Source of the DNA: Caulobacter sp. BK020
GTDB lineage: Bacteria; Pseudomonadota; Alphaproteobacteria; Caulobacterales; Caulobacteraceae
Length of the DNA: 64,000 nucleotides
Direction of reading: 5' to 3'
Assembly: GCF_004342605.1 (NCBI RefSeq)
Contig: NZ_SLZL01000002.1
Location: 1 to 64,000, forward strand
Shown: in pieces, positions 43,486-52,557 of the stretch
Position numbering within the stretch: position 1 is the first letter of the stretch
How the letters are laid out: every line of letters begins with the position of its first letter
Translations under genes and position numbers: made by a program
Notes under the pieces: model-generated
What the model was told of the DNA's origin: nothing
Database searches by the model: none
What the model saw: only the letters and a program-made list of their open reading frames with translations

Positions 43486-44217
43486 ATGAAACGCAAACGC
43501 GCCGACATCCTGCTGGTCGAGTCCGGCCTGTTCGACAGCCGGGCCAAGGCCCGCGCCGCCATCGAGGCCGGGGCGGTCAAGGCCGACGGCAAGCTGGTGA
43601 CCAAGCCTTCGCAGGAACTGGAGCCGACCGCCGTGCTGGAAGGCGCCGCGGCCTTTCCCTGGGTGGGGCGCGGCGCCCTGAAGCTGGCCCACGCCCTGGA
43701 GCTGTGGCCGATCGCCGTCGAGGGCAAGGTCGCCCTGGACGTCGGGGCCTCGACCGGCGGCTTCACCGAGGTGCTGCTGTCGAAGGGCGCGGCCAAGGTC
43801 TACGCCGTCGATGTCGGCCGCGAGCAGCTGCATCCGCGCCTCGCCGCCGATCCGCGCGTGATCGACCGCTCCGGCGTCGACGCCCGGACGCTGGGCGAGG
43901 GCCATCTGGACGAGGCGCCTAGCCTGGTGGTCAGCGACGTCAGTTTCATCTCGGTTGAGAAGTGCCTGCCCGTGGCCTTGGACCTGGCCGAGCCCGGCGC
44001 CGATCTGGTCAGCCTGATCAAGCCGCAGTTCGAGGCCGGTCGCGACCGGGTGGGCAAGGGCGGCCTGGTCAAGGACCCGGCGGTCATCGCCGACTGCATC
44101 GCCTCGGTCCGCGCCTTCGTCGAGGCGGCCGGCTGGACGGTCAAGGGCCTCGCGCCCAGCCCGATCACCGGGGGCGACGGCCAGGTCGAGCACCTGCTGT
44201 GGGCGGTGAAGGGCTAG
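43486..44217 (+). CDS. tlyA: TlyA-family rRNA 2'-O-methyltransferase (hemolysin A family)
   Basis: The 243-residue protein has an N-terminal S4 RNA-binding domain (RADILLVESGLFDSRAKARA, then IEAGAVKADGKLV) and an FtsJ/RrmJ-like methyltransferase domain with SAM motif ALDVGASTGGFTEVLL, VVSDVSFISVEK and LIKPQFEAGRDRVGKGG. Characterised members 2'-O-methylate 16S and 23S rRNA cytidines. It is full length. A hairpin terminator separates it from the converging glycine-zipper gene. Confidence 0.94.
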   Translation: MKRKRADILLVESGLFDSRAKARAAIEAGAVKADGKLVTKPSQELEPTAVLEGAAAFPWVGRGALKLAHALELWPIAVEGKVALDVGASTGGFTEVLLSKGAAKVYAVDVGREQLHPRLAADPRVIDRSGVDARTLGEGHLDEAPSLVVSDVSFISVEKCLPVALDLAEPGADLVSLIKPQFEAGRDRVGKGGLVKDPAVIADCIASVRAFVEAAGWTVKGLAPSPITGGDGQVEHLLWAVKG

Positions 44218-44221
44218 CCCA

Positions 44222-44254
44222 AGAAAAAGGCCGCCGGCGCGAACGCCGGCGGCC
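44222..44254 (-). terminator. Terminator for the glycine-zipper gene
   Basis: GGCCGCCGGCG (44229-44239), a four-base loop and CGCCGGCGGCC (44244-44254) form a perfect 11-bp stem. On the minus strand TTTTTCTT follows. It lies 30 bp past the stop of the gene at 44284-44916 and also between it and tlyA. Confidence 0.92.
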
Positions 44255-44283
44255 CCAAGACGGTCGAATGAGAAATCTCTAGC

Positions 44284-44916
44284 CTAGTCGACGACCTGGT
44301 AGCGGCCCGAGGCGTCGGGGCAGACGCGGACGAAGCGCTTCTGGGTGCGGCCGTCGGGCAGGTAGATCGGGCTTTCGGCCAGGGTGCAGCCGTTGGCGTC
44401 GGCCCGGCTGTCGGTCACGCTGTACGAGCGTTCGGACTCATAGCTGTAGCCGCCGCGACGGTCATAGTCGCGATCGCCGTAGCGACTGTCGCGATAATAG
44501 CCGTCGTCCGGACGGTCATAGCTGTTGTAGGCGCCCTGGCTGTACGACGGGGGAGGCGGCGGGGGCGGGTTGGCGCCCGGCGAGCAGGCCGCCGAGTTGC
44601 GGCCTATGGCCGAGCCGGCGATCGCGCCGAGCACGCCGCCCAGGACCGCGCCTTCGGTGCGGGCGCCCTTGGCGGCCACGCCGCTGCCGATCGCCGCGCC
44701 GATGCCGGCCCCGGCCAGGCCGCCGCCCGTGCCGCGCTGCGTCGTGCTGCGGCGGCAGGGATCGTAGTAATAGCCGTTATTGTCATAGGCCCCGCCGCCA
44801 CTGTAGGCGCCGGCGTTGCCATAGGCGCCATAGGCCTGGGCCGAGGCCATCGTCGGGGCCAGGGCGCCGGCGAGGGTGGCCGCGGCGGCGACGCCGAAAA
44901 CGGTCTTGAACATCAT
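44284..44916 (-). CDS. Glycine-zipper outer membrane or envelope protein
   Basis: The 210-residue protein has a signal peptide ending ASAQ, a Gly/Tyr/Asn-rich segment, then a glycine-zipper 2TM domain (GGGLAGAGIGAAIGSGVAAK and GAVLGGVLGAIAGSAIGRNS) like 17-kDa surface antigen family proteins. A proline run, a Tyr/Arg/Asp-rich low-complexity linker (DYDRRGGYSYESERSYSVTD) and a C-terminal NGCTLAESPIYLPDGR motif follow. ATG 44916 has GGAGGAG six bases upstream. It probably sits in the outer membrane; function unknown. Confidence 0.82.
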   Translation of the reverse strand: MMFKTVFGVAAAATLAGALAPTMASAQAYGAYGNAGAYSGGGAYDNNGYYYDPCRRSTTQRGTGGGLAGAGIGAAIGSGVAAKGARTEGAVLGGVLGAIAGSAIGRNSAACSPGANPPPPPPPSYSQGAYNSYDRPDDGYYRDSRYGDRDYDRRGGYSYESERSYSVTDSRADANGCTLAESPIYLPDGRTQKRFVRVCPDASGRYQVVD

Positions 44917-45166
44917 GAGAAACTCCTCCGACCGGGGCCGCCGAGAGTCGGACCCGCCTTGCGACCTAAATTGCCAAGCCTTTGATGAACGGGCGTTGAG
45001 CGACCCGTTCATCTTCGTTCACGCGCATCCGTTCCGAATAGGGTATGGGAGCGTCCGAAATCTTGTCCGTGTCGATCATGGCGCGGGCATGGCGGGCGCC
45101 GTCCCGAACATCATAACAGAAATGGCGCGGACCGGTGAAGGTTCCGCCTGTCGAATTGGACTGTCC

Positions 45167-46405
45167 ATGCGTGAACTGAGGATCCAGGCGGTCGGCGCCC
45201 AGGGCGACGGCATCGCCGAAGGCTCTTTCGTCCCCCTGACCCTGCCCGGCGAGCGGATCACCGCCGAGATGACCGGCAACCGCGGCGAACTGGTCGAGGT
45301 GCTGGAGCCCAGTCCCGACCGCGTCCTGCCGCCGTGCCCCCACTTCGGCGTCTGCGGCGGCTGCGCCTTCCAGCACTGGGACGCCGCGCCCTATCTGGAA
45401 TGGAAGCGCGAGCAGATCCAGTTCCAGCTGGCCCGCGAGGGGCTGGAGACCGAGGTCCTGCCGACCTTCGCCTCGCCGCCGGCCTCGCGCCGCCGCGTGG
45501 CCCTGCACGCCCGGGGCGGCTCGCGTGACGGACGGGGCGGGGCGCGGCTGGGCTTCAAGGAGCGCCGGTCGTGGAACCTGGCGCGGATCGAGACCTGTCC
45601 GGTGTCGGACCCCAAGCTGGTCGCGGCCTTTCCCGCCCTGGCGCGTCTGGCCGCGCCGTTCCTGGAGCATCCCAAGTCGGCCCCGACCCTGCACGTGACC
45701 CTGACCGCCACCGGCCTGGACATCGACGTCACCGGCGTCGAGGCCAGGAGCGGCGGGCTGTCGGCCGACGCCCGGGTCCGCGCCGCCATGATCGCTGGCG
45801 AACATGACTTCGCCCGCGTCACCCTGGCCGGCGAGATGATCTACATGGCCCGCCAGCCGATGGTGAAGCTGGGCCCGGCCGTCGTGGCCCTGCCGGCCGG
45901 CAGCTTCCTGCAGGCCGTGCCCCAGGCCGAGAAGGCCATGGTCGAGTTCGCCGTCGAGGCGGCCCAGGGGGCGTCGCGGATCGTCGACCTGTTCAGCGGC
46001 GTGGGCACCTTCACCTTCCGCCTGGCGCAGATCGGCGGCGTCTACGCCGCCGACAGCGCCGCCCCGGCCATCGCCGCCCTGAAGGGCGCCCTGGGCACGG
46101 CGTCGGGTCTCAAGGCGATCACCGCCGAGGCCCGCGACCTGACCCGCCGGCCGGTGCTGTCGACCGAGCTGAACAAGGTCGACGTGGCCGTGCTCGACCC
46201 GCCCCGGGCCGGGGCCTACGAGCAGCATGTCGAGATCGCCAAGTCCAAGGTGGCCCGCGTGGTCGGCGTGTCGTGCAATCCGGCCACCTTCGCCCGCGAC
46301 GCCAAGGTGCTGACCGAGGCCGGCTTCCGCCTGGAGCGGGTCTTGCCGGTGGACCAGTTCCTGTGGTCGCCCCATATTGAGCTGGTCGGCGTGTTTTCGC
46401 GGTAG
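45167..46405 (+). CDS. Class I SAM-dependent RNA methyltransferase, RumA/TrmA type with Fe-S cluster
   Basis: The 412-residue protein methylates C5 of a uridine in rRNA or tRNA. It has an N-terminal TRAM-like domain (RIQAVGAQGDGIAEGSFVPL), Fe-S cysteines in CPHFGVCGGC (57, 63, 66) plus Cys144, SAM motif VDLFSGVGTFTFRLA, VAVLDPPRAGAYEQHVE and the catalytic loop GVSCNPATFARD. The specific site (RlmD-like or other) cannot be told. ATG 45167 is at the conserved start, with only a weak RBS; an in-frame ATG lies at 45119. The next gene follows by 28 bp. Confidence 0.9.
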   Translation: MRELRIQAVGAQGDGIAEGSFVPLTLPGERITAEMTGNRGELVEVLEPSPDRVLPPCPHFGVCGGCAFQHWDAAPYLEWKREQIQFQLAREGLETEVLPTFASPPASRRRVALHARGGSRDGRGGARLGFKERRSWNLARIETCPVSDPKLVAAFPALARLAAPFLEHPKSAPTLHVTLTATGLDIDVTGVEARSGGLSADARVRAAMIAGEHDFARVTLAGEMIYMARQPMVKLGPAVVALPAGSFLQAVPQAEKAMVEFAVEAAQGASRIVDLFSGVGTFTFRLAQIGGVYAADSAAPAIAALKGALGTASGLKAITAEARDLTRRPVLSTELNKVDVAVLDPPRAGAYEQHVEIAKSKVARVVGVSCNPATFARDAKVLTEAGFRLERVLPVDQFLWSPHIELVGVFSR

Positions 46406-46433
46406 GACGGCCTGGACCGTCCGGGAGACGGTC

Positions 46434-47525
46434 ATGGACGAGCGATCCGCCAAGCCGGACGAGCCCCGGGAGGCCGTTCCCAAGGGGCGCGGGGCGTTCG
46501 CCCTGGACGGCGCCAGCCAGCGGGCCCGGGCGGCGATCAAGGCCGCCTGGTGGACCGCCGCGGGCGGGGTCACGCGGGCGTTGGCCCAGCCGACGCGGGG
46601 CGAGGCCAAGGTCCGGTTCGAGCCGCAGGGGCCGCCGGTCTCGGCCGCCCGGCTGCGCAAGGCCTATCTGACCGCCTTCGACAAGGACGCCGCCGACGTC
46701 GCCGCCGGCCTCTATCCGCCGGCCGCGGACGGCTTGGGCGACCCCGCCGAGGCCTTCCGCCAGGCGCTGGACGTCATCGCCGACGCCCGCGCCGTCGACC
46801 AGCGCCGCCGCCGGGGCGACGGGGTCGAGGTGCGCGAGGCGCCGGGCACCGAGGGCTATCCCAACTACTATCGGCAGAATTTCCACTACCAGTCCGGCGG
46901 CTGGTTCACCGACGCCAGCGCTCGCCGTTACGAGGCCCAGGTCGAGGCGCTGTTTTCCGGCGCGGCCGGGGCCATGCGCCGCCGGGCCCTGTCGCTGCTG
47001 GCCCGCCACTGGCGCGGCCAGGACCAGCGCGGACTGAAGGTGGTCGACCTGGCCTGCGGCTCCGGCGCGTTCCTGGCCGACCTCGCCACGGCCTTCCCCC
47101 GCGCCGCCATCGCCGGCCTCGACTTGTCGCGGGCCTATCTGGCCGCCGCGCGCAGCCGCTCGGGCCGGGGCGGGGTGCAGGCCAACGCCGAGGCCTTGCC
47201 GTTCGCCGACGCCAGCCTCGACGCGGTCACCTGCGTCTACCTGTTCCATGAACTGCCGCCGCGGGTGCGTCCGGTGGTGGCCGCCGAGATCGCCCGGGTG
47301 CTCAAGCCCGGCGGCGTGCTGGCCTTCGCCGATTCGGTGCAGCCGGTCGACGAGCCCGACCTGTCGCGCCTGCTGGAGGCGTTCCCGGCCTATTTCCACG
47401 AGCCCTATTATTCGACCTACGCCCAGGCCGATTTGCCGGCCCTGTTCGGTGCGGCGGGCCTGAGCGTGGCCGGAAAGGACCAGGCCTTCCTGACCAAGGC
47501 CCTGCTGCTCGAGAAAGCCCTGTGA
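46434..47525 (+). CDS. Class I SAM-dependent methyltransferase (UbiE/COQ5-like domain)
   Basis: The 363-residue protein has a ~200-residue N-terminal region with a distinctive YPNYYRQNFHYQSGGWFTD, then a Rossmann methyltransferase domain: VVDLACGSGAFLADLATAFP, GLDLSRAYLAAA, ANAEALPFADASLDAV and ARVLKPGGVLAFADS. It resembles methyltransferases of bacteria and chloroplasts acting on small molecules, but the substrate is unknown. GGGAG precedes ATG 46434, and it is probably co-transcribed with the RNA methyltransferase upstream. tRNA-Cys follows. Confidence 0.85.
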   Translation: MDERSAKPDEPREAVPKGRGAFALDGASQRARAAIKAAWWTAAGGVTRALAQPTRGEAKVRFEPQGPPVSAARLRKAYLTAFDKDAADVAAGLYPPAADGLGDPAEAFRQALDVIADARAVDQRRRRGDGVEVREAPGTEGYPNYYRQNFHYQSGGWFTDASARRYEAQVEALFSGAAGAMRRRALSLLARHWRGQDQRGLKVVDLACGSGAFLADLATAFPRAAIAGLDLSRAYLAAARSRSGRGGVQANAEALPFADASLDAVTCVYLFHELPPRVRPVVAAEIARVLKPGGVLAFADSVQPVDEPDLSRLLEAFPAYFHEPYYSTYAQADLPALFGAAGLSVAGKDQAFLTKALLLEKAL

Positions 47526-47612
47526 CCAACCCGCTCATGGCCATTGCCTAGGGCGGCGGGCTCCTGTATTCGAACCGACCTCTTCGCCGACGCAGCTTGC
47601 GTTGACCCGGAT

Positions 47613-47686
47613 GGCCCGGTGGCGGAGTGGTGACGCAGCGGATTGCAAATCCGTGCACCCCGGTTCGATTCCGGGCCGGGCCTCCA
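47613..47686 (+). tRNA. tRNA-Cys (GCA)
   Basis: A complete cloverleaf: acceptor GGCCCGG/CCGGGCC, D arm GGCGGAGTGGTGACGC, anticodon arm GCGGATTGCAAATCCGT with anticodon GCA, T arm with GGTTCGATTCC, discriminator T and an encoded CCA at 47684-47686. Confidence 0.96.
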
Positions 47687-47703
47687 CCTTCTCCCTTCCG
47701 CGA

Positions 47704-48285
47704 CTACCCCTTCAGCAAGGCCTTCAGCTGAGCCAGGCCCCGCTCGGGCGGACCGCCATAGCCGATCGGCTCGACGAACCGGCCCTGGGCGTCGAACAGG
47801 TAGATCGCTGACGAGTGGTCCAGCGTGTAACCGCCGCCCTCGGTCGCCACCTTCTGATAGTAGACGCGATAGGCCTTGGCGGTCTTGGCGATGGCTTCGG
47901 GCGTGCCGGCGAAGCCCTGGATCCGAGGGTCGAAGTTCGACAGATACAGCTTCAGCTGCTCGGGCGTGTCGCGCTCGGGGTCGACCGAGACGAAGACCAC
48001 GTTCAGCCTGTCGGCGTCCGGCCCCAGCGCCTTCAGCCAGGCGGTCATCTCGGCCATGGTGGTCGGGCAGACCTCGGGACAGTAGGTGAAGCCGAAGAAG
48101 ATCGCCGTCGGCTTGCCCAGCAGCGTCTTCTCGGTGACCGGCCGGCCGTTCATGTCGACCAGCTGGAACGGTCCACCGATCTGGATCGTCGCCTGCCGGC
48201 TGGCCTGATCAGCAGGCTTGTCGCAGGCGACCAGCGGCAGGCCGGCCAGGGCCAGGGCGAAGGCCGCGATTCTCCAGGACGTCAT
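47704..48285 (-). CDS. SCO1/SenC-type copper-dependent thioredoxin-fold protein
   Basis: The 193-residue lipoprotein-like protein (signal with LPLVACDK lipobox) has the copper-binding motif TYCPEVCPTT and the later conserved His in TLDHSSAIYLFD. SCO proteins deliver copper to, or reduce, the CuA site of cytochrome c oxidase. Its ATG overlaps the stop of the PCu(A)C gene (TGATG), indicating translational coupling. It is the last gene of the copper operon. Confidence 0.92.
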   Translation of the reverse strand: MTSWRIAAFALALAGLPLVACDKPADQASRQATIQIGGPFQLVDMNGRPVTEKTLLGKPTAIFFGFTYCPEVCPTTMAEMTAWLKALGPDADRLNVVFVSVDPERDTPEQLKLYLSNFDPRIQGFAGTPEAIAKTAKAYRVYYQKVATEGGGYTLDHSSAIYLFDAQGRFVEPIGYGGPPERGLAQLKALLKG

Positions 48286-48752
48286 CAATGATGCTCCATC
48301 GACATGCCGCCCATCGACGGCATTGACGCGGTCCTTACCGGCACGGAAAGGGTGATGGGCTGAGCGGACTGGAAGCGCAGGGTCAGGGCGACCTTGGCGC
48401 CCGGCGCCAGGGCGATCGTGGGACCGATCAGCATCAGGTGCTCGGCGCCGGGCTTGAGGGCCACGGGCCTGCCGGCCGCCAGGGCGACCCCGTCGGCCAG
48501 CTTGCGCATCCGCATCACGCCGCCGTCCATCGACATGGTGTGGATCTCGGCGCGACCGGCGGCCGGGGTTTCGACGGCCACCAGGCGGTCGTCGGCGCCG
48601 GCGGTCAGGGTCAAGTAGCAGCCGCCGGCCAGGGCGCCCTTGGGCGCGGCCCGGCACCAGGCGTCCGTGACCTTGACGGCTGGCGAAGCCGCGGCGGCGA
48701 GCGATGGAACCGCCAGGGCGGCGAAGGCGAGTGCGGTGAGGAAGGGTTTCAT
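48285..48752 (-). CDS. Periplasmic copper chaperone PCu(A)C
   Basis: The 155-residue protein has a signal peptide (SLAAAA), then the DUF461 fold with copper ligands in EIHTMSMDGGVMRMRKL and GAEHLMLIG, fitting the H(M)x10Mx21HxM motif, and a Met/His-rich tail MPSMGGMSMEHH that likely adds Cu(I) sites. It hands copper to SCO and cytochrome oxidase. AGGA lies upstream of ATG 48752. The TonB receptor gene precedes it by 30 bp. Confidence 0.93.
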   Translation of the reverse strand: MKPFLTALAFAALAVPSLAAAASPAVKVTDAWCRAAPKGALAGGCYLTLTAGADDRLVAVETPAAGRAEIHTMSMDGGVMRMRKLADGVALAAGRPVALKPGAEHLMLIGPTIALAPGAKVALTLRFQSAQPITLSVPVRTASMPSMGGMSMEHH

Positions 48753-48781
48753 GCTCGGAATCCTGTTCAGAAGCGCTGGGG

Positions 48782-50833
48782 TCAGAACGACACGGTGACG
48801 CCGCCGAACACCGAGCGGCCGTCGCCGGGCCAGACGGCGGCCGTGGCGGGGGTCCATCTCGTGGCGGCCTGGACGTTGGAGACATAAGCCTTGTCGGCCA
48901 GGTTCCGGGCGTCGAGGAACAGCGAGACCCTGTCGTTCAGCGTCCAGCCGGCGTTGAGGCTGAGGATCGCGTAGGACGGGGCGGCCTTGGTGTTCTGGTA
49001 GTCGATCCATTGGTCGGAGGCTGACCACTCGACCGACGGGGCCACGAACCAGCCGCGGGCGTCGTCGTAGCGCAGCTCGGCGCGGTAGAAGCTCTTGGGC
49101 ACGATCGGCAGGCGATTGTCGCCGTACTGGGCGTCGCCGTCGAAGCGGAAGTCCGACCAGGTCCAGGTCTGGCGCAGCCGCCAGCGCGGGGCCAGCGTCC
49201 AGTCCAGCGCCGCCTCGATCCCCTGGTGGATCGTCCTGTCGGCGTTGAAGGTCGCGGCCGGGTGCTGGGCGTCGACCGCGAACTGCAGCAGTTCGTGTTC
49301 GAGATGGGCGCGGTAGAGCGTCACGTCGTAGGTGAATGGCCCGCGATGGCCGCGCGCCCCGATCTCGCCCGTCCAGGCCTCCTGGGCCTGCACCGGCGCG
49401 AAGCCGACATTGCTCGGCGACAGGGCGCCGAAGTTCGGCGGCTCGACCGAGCGGGTGACGTTGGCGAACAGCTGCGCGCCGTCGTCGCCCTGCCACAGGA
49501 CGCCGATGCGCGGCGAGACCCAGGCGTAGTCCTTGCCGGCGGCCAGGTTGAAGGTCGTGGTCACGCCGGGGACGGCGAAGCTGCGATAGTCCCGCTTGGC
49601 GGTCCCCCAGGTCAGGCCGCCGACCAGGGCCAGGCGCCGGGTGGCGAACACCCGGCCTTCGGCGAAGACGTCGGCCGCCTTGGCGTTCTGCAGCGACAGC
49701 GACTGCAGGGCGCCGCGAGCCCCCCTGACGTTGGTGTAGAAGGCCGAATCCAGGTCGCCCTGGCGATACCAGGCCCCCAGATAGGCGTCGGCCTTGAGGC
49801 CTCCCAGCACGCCCTCCCAGTCCAACCGGCCGAAGGCGCCGTAGTTGCGGCTCTGCTGGTCGATGACCTGGAAGATCGGGTGGTCCAGGTCCTTCCACAC
49901 CGCATAGACCGCGCCCTCGAACACGGTGTGGTCGTCCAGCCGCCAGGAGGTGCGCAGCGAACCGCGCAGACCACGCTGGTTGCGGCCCTGGTCGTTGGCG
50001 GCGCTGGCGGCCGCCGTCTGGCGCGGATTGGCGTCGAACTGGGCCAGGGTCAGGGAGCCCGGGATCTCCTGGTTGACGTTGGAGCCGTTGACCACGAACC
50101 GCACCTCGCGGTCCTGGCCGAAGCCGCGGCCGATGTTCAGCGACCCGAACTGGATGTTCTGCTGGCTCTGCGAGCGCCAGCCCTGGCCGGTCTGGTTGGT
50201 GGCGGCGGCGTAGACGTCCCCGTCGCCGGACTGGCGGGCCAGGGCGACATGCTCGCGGAGCAGGCCATAGGAGCCGCCGTCGATGCGGATCTGCTCGTCG
50301 AACCCGGCGTCCTTGCCGGTGGGCGTGACCATGTTGATCGCCCCGCCCAGCAGGGCGCCGCCGAACCGCAGGGCGTTGCCGCCGCGATAGACCTCGGTGA
50401 AGCGGGTGTTCAGGGGATCGGCGACCTGGCTGTCGCCAAAGCCGTCGGCCTCGTTCAGCGGCACGCCGTCCTGGGCCAGCAGCAGGCCGCGATTGTGGCT
50501 GGCGTTGCCGATGCCCGAGCCGCGGATCGACAGGCGCACGTCGCCGCCCCACTTGCGCTGGGCGTAGACGCCGGGCGCGTCGCGCAGCATGTCGTCCAGC
50601 GCCAGGGCCTGGCGGCTGGCGTAGGATTCCTGGGAGATCACCGAGACGCCGCCGGGGGTTTCGGACAGCCGCCGACGGGCGGCGGCGACCACGGGCGGGT
50701 CTTCCGGATCGGGGCGGGCGGTGACGATGACGGAACTGACCTCGCGGGCCGATTGATCCTCGTCCGGGGCGGCGAACGCGAAACCGGGCAGGGCGAGGAG
50801 AGCGGCCGTGGAGGCTAGCAGGAGAGACTTCAT
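48782..50833 (-). CDS. TonB-dependent receptor of the copper operon
   Basis: The 683-residue receptor has a signal peptide (GFAFAA), TonB-box-like SSVIVTARPDPED, a plug (GVSVISQESYASRQALALDD, then APGVYAQRKWGGDVRLSIRG) and a barrel ending in SVFGGVTVSF with a terminal Phe. It resembles siderophore- or metal-chelate-type receptors. Position between DUF2946 and PCu(A)C points to copper, or copper-chelate, uptake, or alternatively copper-controlled import of another metal. Confidence 0.92.
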   Translation of the reverse strand: MKSLLLASTAALLALPGFAFAAPDEDQSAREVSSVIVTARPDPEDPPVVAAARRRLSETPGGVSVISQESYASRQALALDDMLRDAPGVYAQRKWGGDVRLSIRGSGIGNASHNRGLLLAQDGVPLNEADGFGDSQVADPLNTRFTEVYRGGNALRFGGALLGGAINMVTPTGKDAGFDEQIRIDGGSYGLLREHVALARQSGDGDVYAAATNQTGQGWRSQSQQNIQFGSLNIGRGFGQDREVRFVVNGSNVNQEIPGSLTLAQFDANPRQTAAASAANDQGRNQRGLRGSLRTSWRLDDHTVFEGAVYAVWKDLDHPIFQVIDQQSRNYGAFGRLDWEGVLGGLKADAYLGAWYRQGDLDSAFYTNVRGARGALQSLSLQNAKAADVFAEGRVFATRRLALVGGLTWGTAKRDYRSFAVPGVTTTFNLAAGKDYAWVSPRIGVLWQGDDGAQLFANVTRSVEPPNFGALSPSNVGFAPVQAQEAWTGEIGARGHRGPFTYDVTLYRAHLEHELLQFAVDAQHPAATFNADRTIHQGIEAALDWTLAPRWRLRQTWTWSDFRFDGDAQYGDNRLPIVPKSFYRAELRYDDARGWFVAPSVEWSASDQWIDYQNTKAAPSYAILSLNAGWTLNDRVSLFLDARNLADKAYVSNVQAATRWTPATAAVWPGDGRSVFGGVTVSF

Positions 50834-50974
50834 GGGATCGGGGTCCTTCGGCGCGCGACACGGCGCGGCCGGAGCAGGCTGAACTGGGCGAAGGGCGCGA
50901 CGCGCGAATGTCGTCGCCGGACTCGATCCAGGGCGACGCATGCGGAAGCGGCCGGCCGCCGAGGCGGTCGGGCG

Positions 50975-51394
50975 CTAGATCAGCAGGCTGGGAGGACCTC
51001 GGGCCGGTAACGGCGGCGCGGCCAGCCCACGGCCGGGCGCGGGCTCGACGGCCCGCGCCACGGCCATGGGCCGATAGGCGACGAACTCGACCTGGGCGAC
51101 CGCCAGCGTGCTGGGCGGCGGGGCTGTCGCGCCATGGCTGGCGAACGGGCAGGGCGCGTCATGGGCCGGCTTGTCGGCGGGCGACTTGTCGTGATGGTCC
51201 AGGGCGTCGCCGGGCTGGATGACCAGCGGGCCCTGGCCGGTGCAAAGCACCAGGGCGAACGGCAAGCCGTTCCTGGGCTCGGCCTGGGTCATGAAGCCCG
51301 CCGGGACCAGGACCTTCAGGGCGAGCGCCAGGATCGCGAGCGCCAGGAAGGCACCGCGTGTCCAGGTCCGGCCAAGGCTGGGCGAGCGGGTCAC
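50975..51394 (-). CDS. DUF2946-family protein leading the copper operon
   Basis: The 139-residue protein has one N-terminal membrane helix (FLALAILALALKVLVPAGFM), then VLCTGQGPLVIQPGD, a His-rich DHHDKSPADKPAHDAPCPF with two cysteines overall, and a proline-rich C-terminus APPLPARGPPSLLI. In Rhodobacter, the DUF2946 protein CutF controls translation of downstream copper genes and relies on Cys and a C-terminal proline-rich segment; a similar leader role is possible here, by inference. It starts at GTG without a clear SD. The receptor gene follows after 141 bp. Confidence 0.85.
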   Translation of the reverse strand: MTRSPSLGRTWTRGAFLALAILALALKVLVPAGFMTQAEPRNGLPFALVLCTGQGPLVIQPGDALDHHDKSPADKPAHDAPCPFASHGATAPPPSTLAVAQVEFVAYRPMAVARAVEPAPGRGLAAPPLPARGPPSLLI

Positions 51395-51504
51395 GTCCGG
51401 GCTTTATCGCAAGCCGTCGGACAAGGCTACTAAGGGCTGACCCTGACCGTCACCAGGCCGTGCGAGGCCGCCGGCGCGGCGAACCGCCCCTTCGTCCGGC
51501 TCGA

Positions 51505-52482
51505 CTAGTTGAGCCGGGGCTTCTTCAGCAGGGCGTTGCGGTCGACCGAGCGGATCTCGACCTCGAAGACATCCTGTTCGCGCTGGATCCGCAGCGGGAC
51601 CGTGACGCCGGCCGGGCCCTGGTCCCACAGCGCGGTGTAGAACTCGGCCAGGTCGGAGACCTCGTCGCCGGCCACGGCCAGGATCAGGTCGCCGGCGCGC
51701 AGTTCGGCCCGGGCGGCGGGACTTCCGGGCGACACGCCGACCAGCACCACGTGAGATTCGGTTTCCTGCGCGAACACGCCCAGCCAGGGGCGGGGCGGAT
51801 GGGCCGGCTTGCCGCGCGCCAGGTCGTCCAGGATCGGCGGCAGCAGGTCGGCGGGCACGAACAGGTTCAGCGGCTTGGCTTGGCCATCGCGCGACTGTCC
51901 CGCCAGGCTCAGGGAGCCGATCCCGACCAGTTCGCCCTCGGGGCCGATCAGGGCCGCGCCACTCCAGTGCGGGTGGGCGGGCTCGGTGATGATCGCCTCG
52001 TCGAGCAGATACTCCCAGTAGCCGGCGAAGGGCATGCGCGTCAGCACCCGGCCCGCGACCGCGTGGGCGCGTCCGCCGGCCCCCGCGATGACCACCGGAC
52101 TGCCGGGCTCCAGGACCTTCGACGCCCCAAGGCGCAGCGCTGGCAGGCCAAGGGGTTCGAGCGCCTGCACCAGGCCCAGTCCTGTCTGGCTGTCGAAGCC
52201 CAACACGTGGGCCTGGACCTGCCGGCCGTCGTTCAGGGTCAGCACGACCTGGTTGGCCTCGGTGACCAGATAGCCCATGGTCAGCACCAGGCCGTTCTCG
52301 CTGATCACCACGCCATTGCCCAGCCGCTCGGTTCCGAGGATCCGGGCCGTGAAGGCGTCGGCCGGAACCTGGGCCTCCAGGGCGACCACCGAGGACAGCG
52401 CATGATCAAGGTCGAAGGGATAGGCGTTGGCGGTCGGGCGCAGCCGCGCCTCGACCTCATGTCCTTGGAACGGTGAAGGCAA
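51505..52482 (-). CDS. HtrA/DegP-like protein lacking the catalytic His and Asp
   Basis: The 325-residue protein has a trypsin-like fold (LGNGVVISENGLVLTMGYLV) and a C-terminal PDZ domain (GVSPGSPAARAELRAGDLIL). The His of 'TNNHVV' is Tyr71 here, the Asp is Gly101 (DSQTGLGLVQ), and 'GNSGG' reads HWSGAA with Ser174 kept. It should be inactive as a protease. No signal peptide is seen, so it is probably cytoplasmic. TTG 52482 is chosen as the start because AGGAG lies six bases upstream; another TTG (52533) has no RBS. Confidence 0.82.
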   Translation of the reverse strand: MPSPFQGHEVEARLRPTANAYPFDLDHALSSVVALEAQVPADAFTARILGTERLGNGVVISENGLVLTMGYLVTEANQVVLTLNDGRQVQAHVLGFDSQTGLGLVQALEPLGLPALRLGASKVLEPGSPVVIAGAGGRAHAVAGRVLTRMPFAGYWEYLLDEAIITEPAHPHWSGAALIGPEGELVGIGSLSLAGQSRDGQAKPLNLFVPADLLPPILDDLARGKPAHPPRPWLGVFAQETESHVVLVGVSPGSPAARAELRAGDLILAVAGDEVSDLAEFYTALWDQGPAGVTVPLRIQREQDVFEVEIRSVDRNALLKKPRLN

Positions 52483-52557
52483 GTCGATCTCCTGTCGGAG
52501 ACTCAGATTTGGGGCTCGGCGGCGCGGGAACAAGAGGGCGCGGTCGCGTGACTCCGA

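Noticed and set aside
47602..47811. Short plus-strand frame over tRNA-Cys
   Set aside because: It reads through a well-folded tRNA gene and the end of the SCO gene on the other strand.
48285..50861. Minus-strand 858-codon frame covering the TonB receptor and ending in the PCu(A)C protein
   Set aside because: Only its last ~155 codons are the real PCu(A)C gene. The Arg/Pro-rich first part is an out-of-frame reading of the receptor gene.
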